DNA of 64,000 bases from Sclerodactyla briareus. Taxonomy: Eukaryota > Echinodermata > Holothuroidea > Dendrochirotida > Sclerodactylidae. The DNA is taken from assembly GCA_026419785.1 (NCBI GenBank), contig JAODTK010003333.1, positions 1-64,000 on the forward strand, given 5' to 3'. The notes beneath the pieces are model-generated. The model was not told the DNA's origin. It saw nothing but the letters and a program-made list of their open reading frames with translations, and did not search any database. Positions 1-12,109 of this stretch are shown here, piece by piece. Position 1 is the stretch's first letter, and every line of letters begins with the position of its first letter. The position numbers were made by a program, and so were the translations under genes.

Positions 1-2340
1 GCATGTTTTCCGAGCATTTTTATCGCAAAAGTCCGCAAAAATCACTTTGCTTTTTTTCCTTCCAAATTTTCCATGACTTTTTTCGCCCGAATTTCATCTC
101 AGAAAATTGGGGGGGGGGGGTGTCTGCCCCCAAGACTTTGAAATTATCGAGTGAACAAAATGATTCGAATCATTACATCGCATATTTACCTACAACGCCC
201 TGGAAGAGAAACGGCCATTGTTTGCGCGCGAACACTTGATAAATTAGGTAGTTTGGCTATTCGATTTAAATTCGATAACTCGTTATGGACAGGGTAATCC
301 TAACCACTGTCGGGCCCTAGGTTCTGGGTCCAGATCTTCACCTGGGACTCGCACCTGGAATCATGGACTTAAGACGTTACAACGCGATTATTGTTTGGTT
401 AGACAAAATTGAACATTTTTAGAGTGATCAATCGGGCACGTCTTATTTTTTTTTTATCACGGTCCGGAAAAGTGGGGGGGGGGGACAAGGATATAATATC
501 CCCCCTTAACTTTTGAAAGTGGGGGCGCGTACATGTCCCCCGTCCCCCACCTGTTGACGGCCGTGATGGTACAGTTTCTATCTACCATGACCTCTCTTTC
601 TTTGAATCATTTGATTGCATTGTATGTTATCCGCATGTAATCTCAGTATTTGATGTTCATTTCTGTGGTGGAAAGCAATAAACAGTCAACGATGTATGTT
701 TGTCTGGTATTATGGATGCCACGAATCGTAATTCTATGATCTGGGCCGGTAGTGATTCCCATTGGCGTAGTATGGTATTTTTGAATGGGAAAACTCGCAT
801 TTTCGGGTGACCGTGGATGCAATTTACTCCATAAATGCATAACGACGAAACAATGTTATCACACTGAAAAAGGAATAGAAACGCGGTGTTCCTACTCGAA
901 AGTGAGGGTGGGGGGAAAGGAAATGACACTCCCCTTGTTACTATATCTCGATTTTGGCTCAGCAGACTGCTACCTATATACTCCCGAGAATAGATCCATT
1001 TCCCGAATCTTTTGGCATAATGGTGACATGGCAAATCGCCCATTGCGCACGCGTCTGAGGTAATTTTTGAATTCCTTTTTTCATTATACATGACCTTTAC
1101 ATAGCCTAATAAACTCGAAATTCTCCGTCCTAATTGACGTATGAAAGGCTCCTCCATATAACTTTTTTGGCACCACATATCTTGAATGTATGATCAACTC
1201 ACGAACCCCGAGCGTACACTTCCAGGGCGCGCCACTACAGTTTGGGGGGGCAAATCCAAAGCAATTCAGGGGGGGGGGGCCGATCAGTGATGGGGAACAT
1301 TTTGTGTTTGAAAACTCATTCATGTTATGTGGCCTCCCCAAAAGTTGTGTGTCATGACCCCCCGGACCTTGCACCACGCCTTCCTCCATGCTACTTCCTC
1401 CACGTTCCACTATGACTGATATGTCCTCGATCGAGGGGTTGGTGGCCAATCCTTCCGTAGGTTGCTTCCGTATCACGGTCCATTGTTACATTTTTTTAAT
1501 TGTCTTCTTCGTTCACGAACATACATCTTCTATTCAGGTTCCTTAAAAATCGCGCCGCTCATAGACCGAACTTTTTGCCGCGACGGACCGACTTTTTTCA
1601 ATATCTCAAGGGGGGGTGTCACAACCCCCCCCCCCATGTTTTGCGGCCCCTGACCAGTGTAGATCTGCGCTACGCGGTTGGTCTCTTCAGATACTATGTC
1701 CCGGCTAGCTTCTGACACGCCGATATGAGGTGTTTTACTGTCCTCATCTGCAAAATTTGCACAAACCCCCCTTTATTTTTCACTTGCTGTCATGACAACT
1801 TTCATGATCCGATTTGGGAGTCTTCGTATTCAGTGTCTGGTCTTGTGCCGCTGTGATGAGTGCCTCTGTCTCGATTTTCAGGCATGTTCATGACAGCACT
1901 ATGTATGCCTTACTGGTGGGGTCACATCCCTCCACTCGCGGGATATTGGCCTTGCCTGGGCTTGTTCTTCCATTTCTCCTTATATTCCTGTGTCCATTCT
2001 GCTTTCCATTCCCCTTTCCTTTTCCTTCCCGGTGGTTTCCCGGATTGCCATGCTGCTTCCAGTAAGTTTCTGTTCTTCCTCTTTCTTCATTGCCAGGAAC
2101 TCGATGAGCCCCGCACCCTCCGCACGTCCTTCACTTATCGTGCCCTCCCCTTCTTAACCCTGCCCCCTTCGCCTCGGTGATATTGTCTGTGGATGTCCGC
2201 TCTTGGATGGAGCCCACCGGGCTTTGATGAGTTTCGCGAGTTTTTCGGTCGAGGCTCCGCTAACGTCGCTTTGTGTCAAGTCTAATATTCCTGCGGTGTG
2301 TGGCTCAGTATATACCGGCATGGCATATGCATGGCTTGGA
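1..2340. other. Intergenic, G/C-tract-rich, no gene recognised
   Basis: No stretch here has convincing coding character. What stands out are runs of 8-12 G or C near 110, 474, 1270 and 1625, and a C/T-rich block at about 1970-2160. The longer open frames, including a 173-codon one on the minus strand at 657-1178, have no recognisable motif or splice context. Confidence 0.6.
456..567. repeat. 112-bp inverted-repeat (MITE-like) element
   Basis: The left end reads ATCACGGTCC (456-465) and the right end reads GGCCGTGAT (559-567), so the ends are inverted copies of ATCACGGYC. The interior holds an 11-G run and opposing C runs that could pair. A further ATCACGGTCC occurs near 1474. This fits a short non-autonomous element or fold-back repeat. 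No target duplication was identified. Confidence 0.4.
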
Positions 2341-2347
2341 TAGGTTT

Positions 2348-2370
2348 ATTAATTATTATTATTATTATTA

Positions 2371-2411
<41 letters not shown>

Positions 2412-2430
2412 ATTATTATTATTATTATTC
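2348..2430. repeat. (ATT)n microsatellite
   Basis: Near-perfect ATT/TTA trinucleotide run with two TAAT interruptions. It makes poly-Ile and poly-Tyr open frames that are not genes. Confidence 0.95.
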
Positions 2431-4269
2431 TCTTATTATATTATTTCAGACCGAGAATCTCTTCCCTATCCGTACCCCTTATTTATAAAGAATTTCAAGC
2501 GAGTGTCCAAGCAATGTGTATGCCACTGCGTTCCCCCAGGATTTTTCCACCGATGACCTGTATTTGGTGAACCTGTTTTAATGAAAGCAATATGAATAAC
2601 ATAGAGGATCTCTGTCCCTGCATGTAATCAATTGGACAGAGATAATAAACGACCCGTTAAACACTTCAGTAATGAAGCTCTCTGCTCACATGTCGTTGAG
2701 ATGTTTTGGAATATTTATTATACAAGGGTCCGTTGACTCATCAACCCCAGCCATTTGTTCGACCATTATATAATACAACATTGGGGTGACCTGTTGGGGG
2801 AAACTTCCTTTTGTGGGGTGGGGGGGGGCTTACCTCATCCACTCCCGCTCCTTCGGCCAGCCACTGCCTGAATTACGGACTAGTTTTTTTTGTTTGTTTT
2901 TTTCCTTGGTCCGTAAGAGAGGTGATAGGTAGTTTTAAGTGATTTTAATTGCTTACCATGTATTAAAGCTATGCGGTCATAGCACGAAATTTGTCCAACA
3001 CAAATAGGGCCATTTGAGTTTCGCCCTAGGCCACGTGGATTTTGTCAACTTTGATTTTTCCTCCTAAAATAGTCCATACTGCTGTAGGCCTATTAGTGCA
3101 TGGGCAATCACCTTAACTTTAAGTTCCTGAGTGCCCAAATGACCAGGATAATATCTCTAACTAGTTTTTAGCATGTCGGGTAGCAGCTATACCCTTCATC
3201 ATGGTCTCTCCGTCCGTTCTTTCTCTCCGTCGTTCGTTCGTCGTTCCGTTCTGTTTGTTAGTTCGTTCGTCCATTCTTTTCGTCACGTTCATTCGTTGCT
3301 TCTGAACCGTACATGCTATCAGGGTGAACTTGGTGTGTGGTGGAGCATGCTCCTGGCTTAGGCTTATGTTACATTTTTTGTTTGCATATTGTGATCAGAT
3401 TTTAATTAACTCCAAATAATTACCCCCATTTGCCTACCCCACAGCCCTTTCCCATTGAACTATCTCTGTGAGAGTGGTTTGTTTAATTATTTCCTCCAGC
3501 TGTGGCTTGGCTGCTGGTATTGGGGGGGGGGGGGGGTGCTCTGGTTGGGGGGGGGCTGTTTAATTTTGTCTTTCACACTGAGGTTGCTGGGAATACAGGA
3601 ATGGGGATTTCCACTGTTACTGCTATGCCTAGGAGTTGTGGCTGGGTTACACTAAAGTTTTGTCGGGTAATAATAGCTAATATACAGGCCTAGGATGAGT
3701 TAGTTGGGTACGATGTGCTGGGCACTGATAGAATCAGTAGGCTATGTGGTAGACATGGGGTTCAAGGGCGGGGCGATCATGGAGGGGACGGCTTCCCCCC
3801 CCCCAATATCGCGTTTGAGGGGGAAAGCAGCATTTGCCCTCCCCCCCCCCCCCCATATTTGAGTCCGACCTGCTATTTTCGCTTACACTGTAACCGACAT
3901 AATCCAGCATCAACCGTGTTTAACAAAGGCCAAATGACATTAATATCATTGAGTGATTCTGCTAGTAAATTGGCGAAATTTTTGCGCGCTAAGCGCACTG
4001 CGGGTATTTCATTGATCGGTAGTGTTCAGACACATGAGTGCCTTGTTGCAGACATATGAATGTTTCCCTCAACAAAAACAAAAAGCCTGAAATTCCCTCT
4101 GGTGATGTTCTTATAATATTATCAATGAAAGAAGGTTCTCTTCAATCCTATCGTTTGCAAAAGACTGGCTTTATTACCAGCTCGGTGTGTTCACTCCTCC
4201 ATTGGACTTTGTCGATGTCTTGCTAGGGGACTAGTTCGTTAAATACGACCACAACCCCTATCGCTATCT

Positions 4270-4720
4270 TGAGGTGAAGATGGGTTGAGGCGACGGGTGT
4301 AGTCTACCACCTGGCTGGATCTGTGATTTTTCTATTATTTATGGTGCGACCACTTGTTGAAAATTGGGTGCGCGGTGTCACTACTATCCTATGAAACTGT
4401 ATGAGGGTCTGGTCGGTGCTGCATCGAAAAAGGCTGCCAGGGCACACACACTTGCGTTGCGTTACCAAAAAGACATGATTCAAGTGAAGAGACGGCTTTC
4501 CGAAAGGTGAAGTCCATATTGCCTAAATTATTCCGCTGGACTGCCCAAAAGTTGTAAACTTTGTTCCTTTGAAAGGGAATGAGTTGAGGCGACGGGGTAA
4601 GCTTACCACCTGGCGGACCTTGATTTTTTTCCGGCAAATATCGTCTATTTACAAATTAAAATAGAGTATTCGACATCAATTTCTGGGAGCGACCATTGTT
4701 GAAATTTGGGTTGCGAGCAC
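4270..4720 (+). repeat. Two diverged direct copies of one repeat
   Basis: Blocks at about 4275-4375 and 4573-4715 share GTTGAGGCGACGGG, TACCACCTGGC and a later GCGACCA..TTGTTGAAA segment in the same order. They are about 300 bp apart in direct orientation, so they are two copies of one dispersed or tandem unit. Confidence 0.6.
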
Positions 4721-5705
4721 AGTGCACATACTAAGGGGGATGGCACACGGTGCGGTGTAAACCCCTAAAATACTATGAAGATTCGACCAGGGAACGTCCA
4801 CAATTTCCGTGCAAAACAGATTAAAAATCAGTGAAGATACGTTTTATAAGCCAGATTGCCTGAACTGAGGGAATTTCCAAAATGTAGAATTTTCGCGCGC
4901 GCTTCGGGCGCAGTTGCGGTTGTATCTGTATTGTACTGATTTGGCCACAACTCTGGCCCAATCAGAGTGTCCCTCCAATGCGCCTTTGGTCCGCAAAGAA
5001 GATAAAAATGGGGGCCGTAATCTTCGAGTAAAAAACTATCTAAGTGATAGGTCAGAGAGAGTCAGTGAATGTCGATCGTTGTAAAACCCGGATCTTGCAA
5101 AATCTCGCGCTTCGCGCGAAGTAAGAGTGGTGTTGCAATGCCAGTTTCATGCTCCTTCTATGACCGTAACCTCACTTGCATCGTATTTCAGAATGTACAG
5201 CAGTTTTTGGAGAACCTTTCCTGAAATTAAATAAATGGTTCAATTTCAGGAGGGCTGCTTACTGTCCCTTAAGGCTTGGGAAGTGCCGTTTCCTGCATCT
5301 AGGGGTCTGTTCAAACGAAAAATTTATTTGGGACGCTACGCGCCAACCTGTAGTGGCGCTCGCTTAGATAGTAATTCGTCTTGTCCTCCCCCCTCCCCCC
5401 AACCGCCAACACAAATCGCCGCCCTTGGACATGTTCCAAGCCATTCCAAGGTTATGACAGATGACAGTGAAGGTCAATCAAATGTGGATTGGTGAAGAAA
5501 TAGCAAGTGTATGTCCGCCACAGGGTTTTGCGCCGATGCTATCAAGACGTTTCGACTTGCGCTTGTTATTATAGACTACACATACACAGAGAAATGCAGT
5601 AAAAACGGTTTGTTTCACTCGTTAATGGGACAGTACGTTTGTCCCTAAAAAAAAGTATATATTACGATTTGGCCGAGTCAGGGAACAAGCATTTTCATCT
5701 GAAAG

Positions 5706-5740
5706 GGGCGCCGCCAGCGGGGCGCCCTTCTTTTTTTTTT
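5706..5740. other. GC-rich hairpin followed by T run
   Basis: GGGCGCC (5706-5712) and GGCGCCC (5721-5727) form a perfect 7-bp stem with an 8-nt loop, followed by ten T (5731-5740). It resembles a bacterial terminator, but this is animal DNA, so it is recorded only as structure. A Pol III-type T-run context is possible but unproven. Confidence 0.4.
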
Positions 5741-6485
5741 AGAATCCCTTATTTATAGAATCTGCCAAATGTGAAATGGCAACCCATATTTAGCAAATAA
5801 TGGCGATGCGAATGTTAGCTTCCACTTATTAAAAGAGGCTCAGCTTTGTGGATGGATTCAATAATCTTACATGAATATTCCCACGTTATTGAAAGTACCC
5901 CCTATATTTTGTTGCATGGCCGACAAACGGCGAAATGGCATACCAAACGACGGCATGATTCATGTATCGTATCAAATGAATTTGAAGCCCGAGCTTTTAG
6001 TTCGATTTATATATTTTTGTTGAGTTGTTGGCTCGTGTGAATCGTGTCAGTTTCTCGTCAGGTTAAAAGCGCGTTTATATTTTGTCGATTTGTATTTGTT
6101 GCAACACTGCATGACCTGGCCCAATTATAGGTTCGAAAATGTTGGTAGTAGTTGAATAAACGTGAAGTTGAGGGGTAATCAAACCTTCCATGTTCATAGG
6201 CATTCGGTTGTAACCACGGATATCTTATTATTTACTGGATAGTTCTTCCAACCGCAAATGTGCAACTAGTGCAATAGCGCCCCTCACGCTCAGAAAACTC
6301 CAGCAGGACCTTTCAGGCTGCAGTATGAAATACGTACGAGCCGCGAACCCTGACTGGGCGATGGTAACGAAAATATGATTTTCCACATGACGAGCTTCTG
6401 TGAAAGAGCTACAATTTTCGGCATTATAGAAGATTACAACAGTGGACCACTGACTCTACAGTCACTGATTTTAGTGATTACCAAT

Positions 6486-7745
6486 CTTCTTCTTCTTCTT
6501 CGTTGATACTGCCCAACATCCTGCGAGGGACAAAACGAGCAGGGATAGTGTGTGCGTTGTGAAAAAAAATAGGTAATCATCCGAATGGTGTCTCGCATTG
6601 TCCCAGACAGCAGCTCTGAAGAGATCTGGGTCTTCTAATGATGTAATGCTTGATGGGAGGCTTTCCGATCTCTCTTTTGGTTAACGGAAATGAATGAGTA
6701 TTTATAACTGTCTCGACGTGTATGATGTTCGATATAACTATTTTCGTTTGAACGGCGGGTTCTTCGTTGGGTCGAGTGCAGGTAGTTAGGAATCGGTATG
6801 GCTAGTTGTCCCACTATGGCCTTATGAAAGATGGTAGAAAGCTTCTCCCAGTCCAGCTTTTGGACAAGATGGTGCACTGTGTTCCCAGTCATAGTCACTG
6901 AGCACCCTTCTGACTGCCGCTTGTGAATTTTTCGCAACCTTTTGGATAAGTTTCCTTCGTACTGGGGGTCCCAGACCGCAAGCAATCAATACTCGACGGG
7001 AGGGACCGAATAGGGTCCTTTGTCCTTCCTGTTTTCATTTCCGTCGTGCAGAAGTTCAAGTTTCTGCTTGCAAAACTAAGCGTTTTATTTGCTGCCAGAG
7101 TTTATCCGATTTTACGTAAACGTGAGTGTACCATTTCAGATGTTTTGGATATTCAACACCATGTAATTAGAGAAAGTTTGTTTTCTCTAAGATGTACCAC
7201 TTAGAGTAGAATGTGTTTACTGTTCACTGGAATACGTCCAGCAGGTATGCGAAGCACAAACCTTTTTGTGTTTTAAAATTTCAACGTTGCCATGTTTCAA
7301 CCCAAGAGGATATGGAGTTCAGGTCGCTTTGTAAGAGATTGGCGTCCTGTGCTGAATGAATACTTTATAAAGGACACAGTCATCAGCAAAACGTCGAACA
7401 GTCGAGTGTAGATGGTCTGGCAAGATCATGCTGGAGTGGGCGTTAACAGCGAATGGTCCCAGAACTGTTCCCTGTGGAACACCAGAGTCAACGTCCGCCT
7501 AATTGGAAAACTGGCCACCTAAAACAACCCCGTTGCTTACACGTTGAAGACGTCCGGTGTGAAAAGACAACATGTTTAGTCCCCCATAACTCCGTAATGC
7601 GTAGTTTGTTTATAGCCATGCGCCTGTGAACAGGTCCCAGTCTTGATCGTGTTCACCTCGTATTAGCTTCATTCACTCATATGAGCAGGATGACCCTTTA
7701 ACCAATCGGTGATTTGCCTAAACAAATGTTGTGATTTGTGCGACT
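6486..7745 (-). mobile_element. Decayed LINE (non-LTR retrotransposon) RT remnant
   Basis: Read on the minus strand, this is the 3' half of a Jockey/CR1-type ORF2. At about 7490-7455 it encodes GVPQGTVLGP, the conserved RT palm motif. At about 7398-7375 it encodes RFADDCVLY, whose FADD is the RT catalytic motif. Next comes LQSDLNSISSWVETWQ after a one-base frame break near 7330, then a weaker thumb-like stretch. At about 6980-6640 comes the RT C-terminal region, with VWDP, RKIHKRQ, LDWEKL and a basic YLHSTQRRTRR-type stretch. A short (GAA)n run at about 6501-6486 fits a LINE 3' tail. Several stops and frameshifts, and the lack of an endonuclease domain in frame, mark it as a dead, 5'-truncated copy. 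The family assignment within LINEs is inference. Confidence 0.85.
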
Positions 7746-8596
7746 GTGGTAATCTATACAAGAGCGATACACCCTCTATTTTAGGACGGCTTCTCATATC
7801 GTCTTCTTTACAGCTAAGTCTCATTGCAGCCGAGCATATATCACTCCTTCACAAAAAAATATGAGGCAACCTAGCCCCCCCCCTGCCCGAAACGAATAAT
7901 TCGCCGTCCACAAGTGGCCCTTATGGCCCAATTAATATGTGATTATAGTGTGGCATCATCCCTATGTGATTTATATCCACGCAACATTTTTATGTGTTTT
8001 TTTCGAGATATATTGTGTTTCGGGGAAGTAGCCGTCGCCAGAACAACTTTAGGCTTTAGCGCCATACCTCTTCAACGATTCATCCTATTGATCTGAAACT
8101 TGAAACACATGTCCGCCCTTGTAAAATATCTGATGAGTTCGAAAGTCGGCTTCACTGCATGTCTGCTGTGCTCTATTTTGCAGGTTCTACAAGAAATACA
8201 CAGTCAGGCCGATTTAGACGGAACTTAATGGATGGGGACAAAGTTGGTCCCGTAAAATGTGATGGTGATTTCAAGGTCACCAGAGGTAAAGTTCAGCGGA
8301 GGTGGGGGGGGGGGGGGTCGCGATTTTCCTAATTTGGTCGGATTCGAATGAAACCTGGTGGAAGTGTGGACGTTGTTGTCCTAAGCAACTCATAAGAGCC
8401 ATTTGTGGCACGGAGGTCCAAATTTGCCCATAAATCAGCCATTTTCTTTCTTTTCCAAACTTGGAGAATGTGGAATACTGATTGATCCTGGACAACAGGT
8501 AGGGCAATTCAAAGTCACTGGAGTTCCAATGGACATAATTTTAATACCCGCACCACTTTTAAGTGTCCGGGATAATATGGTTTTGAGGCTTTCTAG
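7746..8596. other. Intergenic with one copy of a dispersed repeat
   Basis: No gene was seen. A segment at about 8240-8395 (GGGGACAAAGTTGGTCC, then TCAAGGTCACCAGAGGT, then AAACCTGGTGG) is a relative of the two units at 10860-11090. A G run lies at 8306-8319. Confidence 0.5.
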
Positions 8597-8950
8597 TCAA
8601 TAGGCCCTGTTATCAGACCTCTGAATTATTGACCATGGATCGATACGTAGGCCTACCGATATGTTACTTGGATTAAATTATCTTATTGAAATCGTATGAA
8701 TTCTGTAAAATCATGTTAACCTTCTCATGCACGTTAGTAGATCGTACCGATCCACCTAGCTTATCAGCGGTAGCATGGCTGCGGCACACAACACTAAGAG
8801 TTTCAACCTGAACCATGGACCACTCTCGGTTGCATAATCTGATAATAGGCCCTGTTATCAGACCTCTGAATTATAGACCATGGATCGATACGCACTGGTA
8901 TGGTCAGGCCTACTTGAGCTGAATTATCTTAATAAAATCGTAATGATCAG
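8597..8950 (+). repeat. Pair of direct repeats around AATAGGCCCTGTTATCAGA
   Basis: Two copies (about 8600-8710 and 8845-8950) share AATAGGCCCTGTTATCAGAC and CCATGGATCGATACG. Both end in an AATTATCTTA..AAATCGTA tract. The spacing is about 245 bp. Confidence 0.8.
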
Positions 8951-9595
8951 TTGATGACAAAATATAGTGCTCGATATAACACATGACTTAACAATGTTTA
9001 AGAACTAACAGTTTTCGCGTTCGTCGCCATTTCTTTTAAAACACATTTAGACTTTGAACGTTTGACATAATTGATGAAAAAATATAGTTCTCCATACGAC
9101 AGTTGACTGACAACTGTTTAAGACTAAACAATGTTCTAAGCACTGTTTCGCCATGTCTTTTGAAACACGTTCATACTTATAACATTTGACACAATTGATG
9201 ACCATATAGTGCTTAATATGACACATGATTCGACAATGTTGAGGAACTAAACACTGTCCTTTACACTGTTTCGCCATTTCTACCACGGTTTATACTCTAA
9301 ACATTTGATACAGTTGATGATAAAATAGTGCTTAATATGGCACACGACTTAACGAAGAACTGAACACTGTTCTATATTGCCTACCTGTTTCGTCATTCTT
9401 TTGAAAAACGTATATAGGCCGATACTCTAAACATTTGACACAATTGATGACAAAATATAGTGCTCGATATAACACATGACTTAACAATGTTTAAGAACTA
9501 AACAATGTTCTATACATTTCGTCATTTCTTTCGAAACACAAGTTTATACTCTAAACATTTGACACAATTGATGACAAAATAGTGCTTAATAAGTA
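8951..9595 (+). repeat. About 123-bp tandem array, 5.3 copies
   Basis: The anchor TTGATGA recurs at about 8951, 9070, 9195, 9314, 9444 and 9568, giving periods of 118-131 bp. Each unit continues with a TAGTGCT..ATA block, a CAATGTTTAAGAACTAA block and TTTCGCCATTTCTTT. The first and fifth units are identical over 58 nt (8951-9008 and 9444-9501). Confidence 0.9.
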
Positions 9596-9646
9596 CACGG
9601 AAGATGCACACTAATTTGCACGTGTCGTTTTAATATCGATCTGCTC

Positions 9647-9744
9647 CTATGTGGAGCCAGGCCAGTTGATGGCTGTCTTGGTTGCACACTGAGCAATCAT
9701 GGTCTCCTATCAGACAAATTCTAAAGCATGATGGCTCCACATAG
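9647..9744. repeat. Short inverted-repeat element
   Basis: CTATGTGGAGCCA (9647-9659) is the exact reverse complement of TGGCTCCACATAG (9732-9744), enclosing 72 bp. It could be a fold-back repeat or the ends of a small non-autonomous transposon. No clear target duplication was seen. Confidence 0.5.
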
Positions 9745-10109
9745 CGAGTGAGGGCCTGATCGCCGGAACAACCCACAGCTGTCATTTCGACCGAGAACGG
9801 CCCCCCAAAAAATCACAATCTGGTCCACCCCTTAGTATCCATTTTCCAACGTTGGGATCACCGTAACAGACTATAGAGAGGATTTTTTGTTGTTCTATGT
9901 CTTTGCTCGCCAAACGTCGGGATCACATAGCTGTCTAACCAGACTAGCTATGGAGAAGATTGAAAATAAATTGGTTGTAGGCCGGCCCATAAACACTCAT
10001 TCGAAATCACCGCTATTCCAATACAATAATTTATCAATTTGGCAATAAATGCATTAGACCTCAATTACCAGGAGAATTACCCATACGATTCAGAAGAAAG
10101 CCTCAAGCC

Positions 10110-10440
10110 CAATTTTCCCTTATTCAGTGATCGTATCCTATCCGAAACTATATCCGAATTGGAAACCCGCAAACTATTACTAATCCAGTTTTTCCTCCCC
10201 GGCATCCCATGTTTTACTCAGTTTCGAAAATCAATTCTTTCAGTTCCGAATTCTTATTCAGTGATCGTAACTAACGAACCAATTACCAGCATTCACCATT
10301 TTTATTCAGTGCTCGCCCAATTGCCTGTCCAATTTTATCAGTGATTGCAACCCATTCGACCCGAACCCAACATTCTATATCAATCTGTTATGCAGTGATC
10401 GCAAACAATTTGCCCTTCCACATTTTTTTCAATCATGATC
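10110..10440 (+). repeat. Diverged tandem repeats with TTATTCAGTGATCGTA
   Basis: TTATTCAGTGATCGTA and close variants recur near 10122, 10254, 10305, 10333 and 10389. A fading copy lies near 10427. Spacing is uneven (28-130 bp). The 101-codon open frame here arises from this repetition and is not called as a gene. Confidence 0.6.
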
Positions 10441-10582
10441 GTAACTACCCACAAACCGTATTTCCTTTCCAGCCTCGTAACCAATTTACTTTTCCTAATC
10501 CTTATCTTTTCCCAAAAGAGGCCCTCCTAATACTATTCATTGCTTTTGTTTTTTCAATACCTAAAATAAAATAAAAAAAACC

Positions 10583-10712
10583 TTGGGCGAAACGACTCGA
10601 ACCGGGCAGGTTGGGCGAAACGACCAAGCAGGCAAGTTGTAATGGGCGAAACGGTCAACTTGGGCGGATAGGAGGTTGGGCGAACGGGAAGTTGGGCGAA
10701 ACGACCAGCTTC
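10583..10712 (+). repeat. Minisatellite with TTGGGCGAAACGACC core
   Basis: Five to six imperfect copies of TTGGGCGAAACGACC lie in about 130 bp, including degenerate TTGGGCGGATAGG and TTGGGCGAACGGG forms. A (GCC)n run follows at about 10735-10750. Confidence 0.8.
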
Positions 10713-10849
10713 CGTTTTGAGCGTGTAGCCGCCGTCTCCGCCGCCGCCGCCGGAAACTTTAGGGCGTTAAGCACTCAGCGCAATAACTCTCTAACGCCTT
10801 TATCGATTTGTCGGAAAATGGGAACACGTCCGCCCTAGTGGAATCTGGG

Positions 10850-11095
10850 ATGAGTTCGAAAGTCATCGATTACACGGAATGTGGTGGGTGGGGACAAAAG
10901 TTGATCCAGAAAAACATGATGGTGATTCGAGGTCACCGGAAGACAATTTTTTTTTCTCGCGAAAATACAGAGTTAGTCCGAAGGCACACGAAACCTGGTG
11001 GGTGGGGACAAAAGTTGGTCCGCAATAACATGAGCGATGATTTCAAGGTCACCAGAGGTCAAATTTGTGTTTTTTCGCGATTTTTTTCCGAACTT
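10850..11095 (+). repeat. Two tandem copies of a 130-bp dispersed repeat
   Basis: Two units share GGGGACAAAAGTTG, AACATGA..GATT, AGGTCACC and TTTTTTCTCGCG/TTTTTTCGCG. A third relative lies at about 8240-8395. Confidence 0.7.
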
Positions 11096-12109
11096 GTAGG
11101 CTACATGATTCCTCTTCCTCTGAACGAGGTGCACAAAGGCTGTTTCTGCGGGGATATACACGTTGGCGGTTGACCCGTCTGCACATGTCTAGTCATATAT
11201 ACCAATTCGGGGAGGAGAGAAGGTAGGAGAGTGGTATCCAGGCAGAAGAAAGGAAGAGAAACGGTCGAAGTTTTTCGGGAGTCCGAACTAGTAATGCCCA
11301 CCTATCCCAACTCAGCCAGCGTCGTCCGTCGTCGTCCCTTGGCCCGCTATTCCGCCGTTCGAGGCATATTTTCAGTTGGGCACATGATGCGTCAACCGCC
11401 TTCCAGTTATTGATAAGTCTTCCATGGTTGTAACCTTCTCAGTGCAGGTTTCGTTTTTGGGGGGGGGTGGATTGTGAAGGACTATACGTAATGCACAAAA
11501 TGGCGGTCTTTTCAGCGAACTACTTCTGAATATGAATATAACCGTGCACTAAAACAACGTTCTAGCCACTCTTCACGAAGACAAGACACTTTTATACGGA
11601 GTCCATAGCATTGTAAGAATATGTGAATTTATTGAGACTTTGATTACCCAGCGCATTACTTGTCAGTGAGGACAACTGCATAAGCTGAAGCTGCATAACC
11701 ATACAGTAGGCTAACGTTGGACCAAGGCCTAGGCCTAGGCTATCCTGAGTAACACTAACAGCAGGTAATTTATTTAGCCTAGCCTAGCCTAAGCTATACC
11801 CTGATTTACTGGAAGGTACTAAGAAGGCTGTTACTCCAGATCTAGCAACTTCTTGGGGCATACCTCGATATTGATGCCTCCTTTGAAGTCCCACCTCCGT
11901 GACTTCCAATCTAGCATGCCATAGGCCTAGGCCTAGGCTAGACTCTTAAACTGTACAATGAATGGTTTTAGCAGCAGGTGATCACGTCGAATCACGACAG
12001 GGTCACCAATCAGCAAACAGGTGATCACGTTGGGGTCACAATTTAGCAACACGAGATGTGGCCACCATCCCCTGCTGCTAAATAAATATCCACATAAAGG
12101 GCTCGGATC
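11096..12109. other. Intergenic, AGGCCTA-rich
   Basis: No gene was recognised. Nested palindromes of AGGCCTA occur at about 11727-11745 and 11921-11942, with a related TAGCCTAGCCTAGCC run at about 11775. Such motifs are frequent in echinoderm DNA, which is one reason for the taxonomic guess. Confidence 0.5.

Larger units (their letters stand above)
2431..6485. other. Intergenic with scattered repeats, no gene recognised
   Basis: Simple TTCG-rich sequence lies at 3200-3300, long G runs at 3523-3556 and C runs at 3797-3854. A fragment at about 5330-5420 (core GCTCGCTTAGATAGTA) recurs at about 12990-13030, so it is a dispersed repeat. Short GCGC-rich palindromes occur at about 4890 and 5105. 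No open frame here has splice or protein-family support. Confidence 0.55.

Noticed and set aside
657-1178. 173-codon minus-strand open frame
   Set aside because: No motif, no splice or promoter context, and another long frame overlaps it. Most likely chance.
2273-2570. Poly-Ile and poly-Tyr open frames
   Set aside because: Products of the (ATT)n microsatellite.
5706-5740. Rho-independent-terminator look-alike
   Set aside because: Animal nuclear context, and no gene ends here on either strand.
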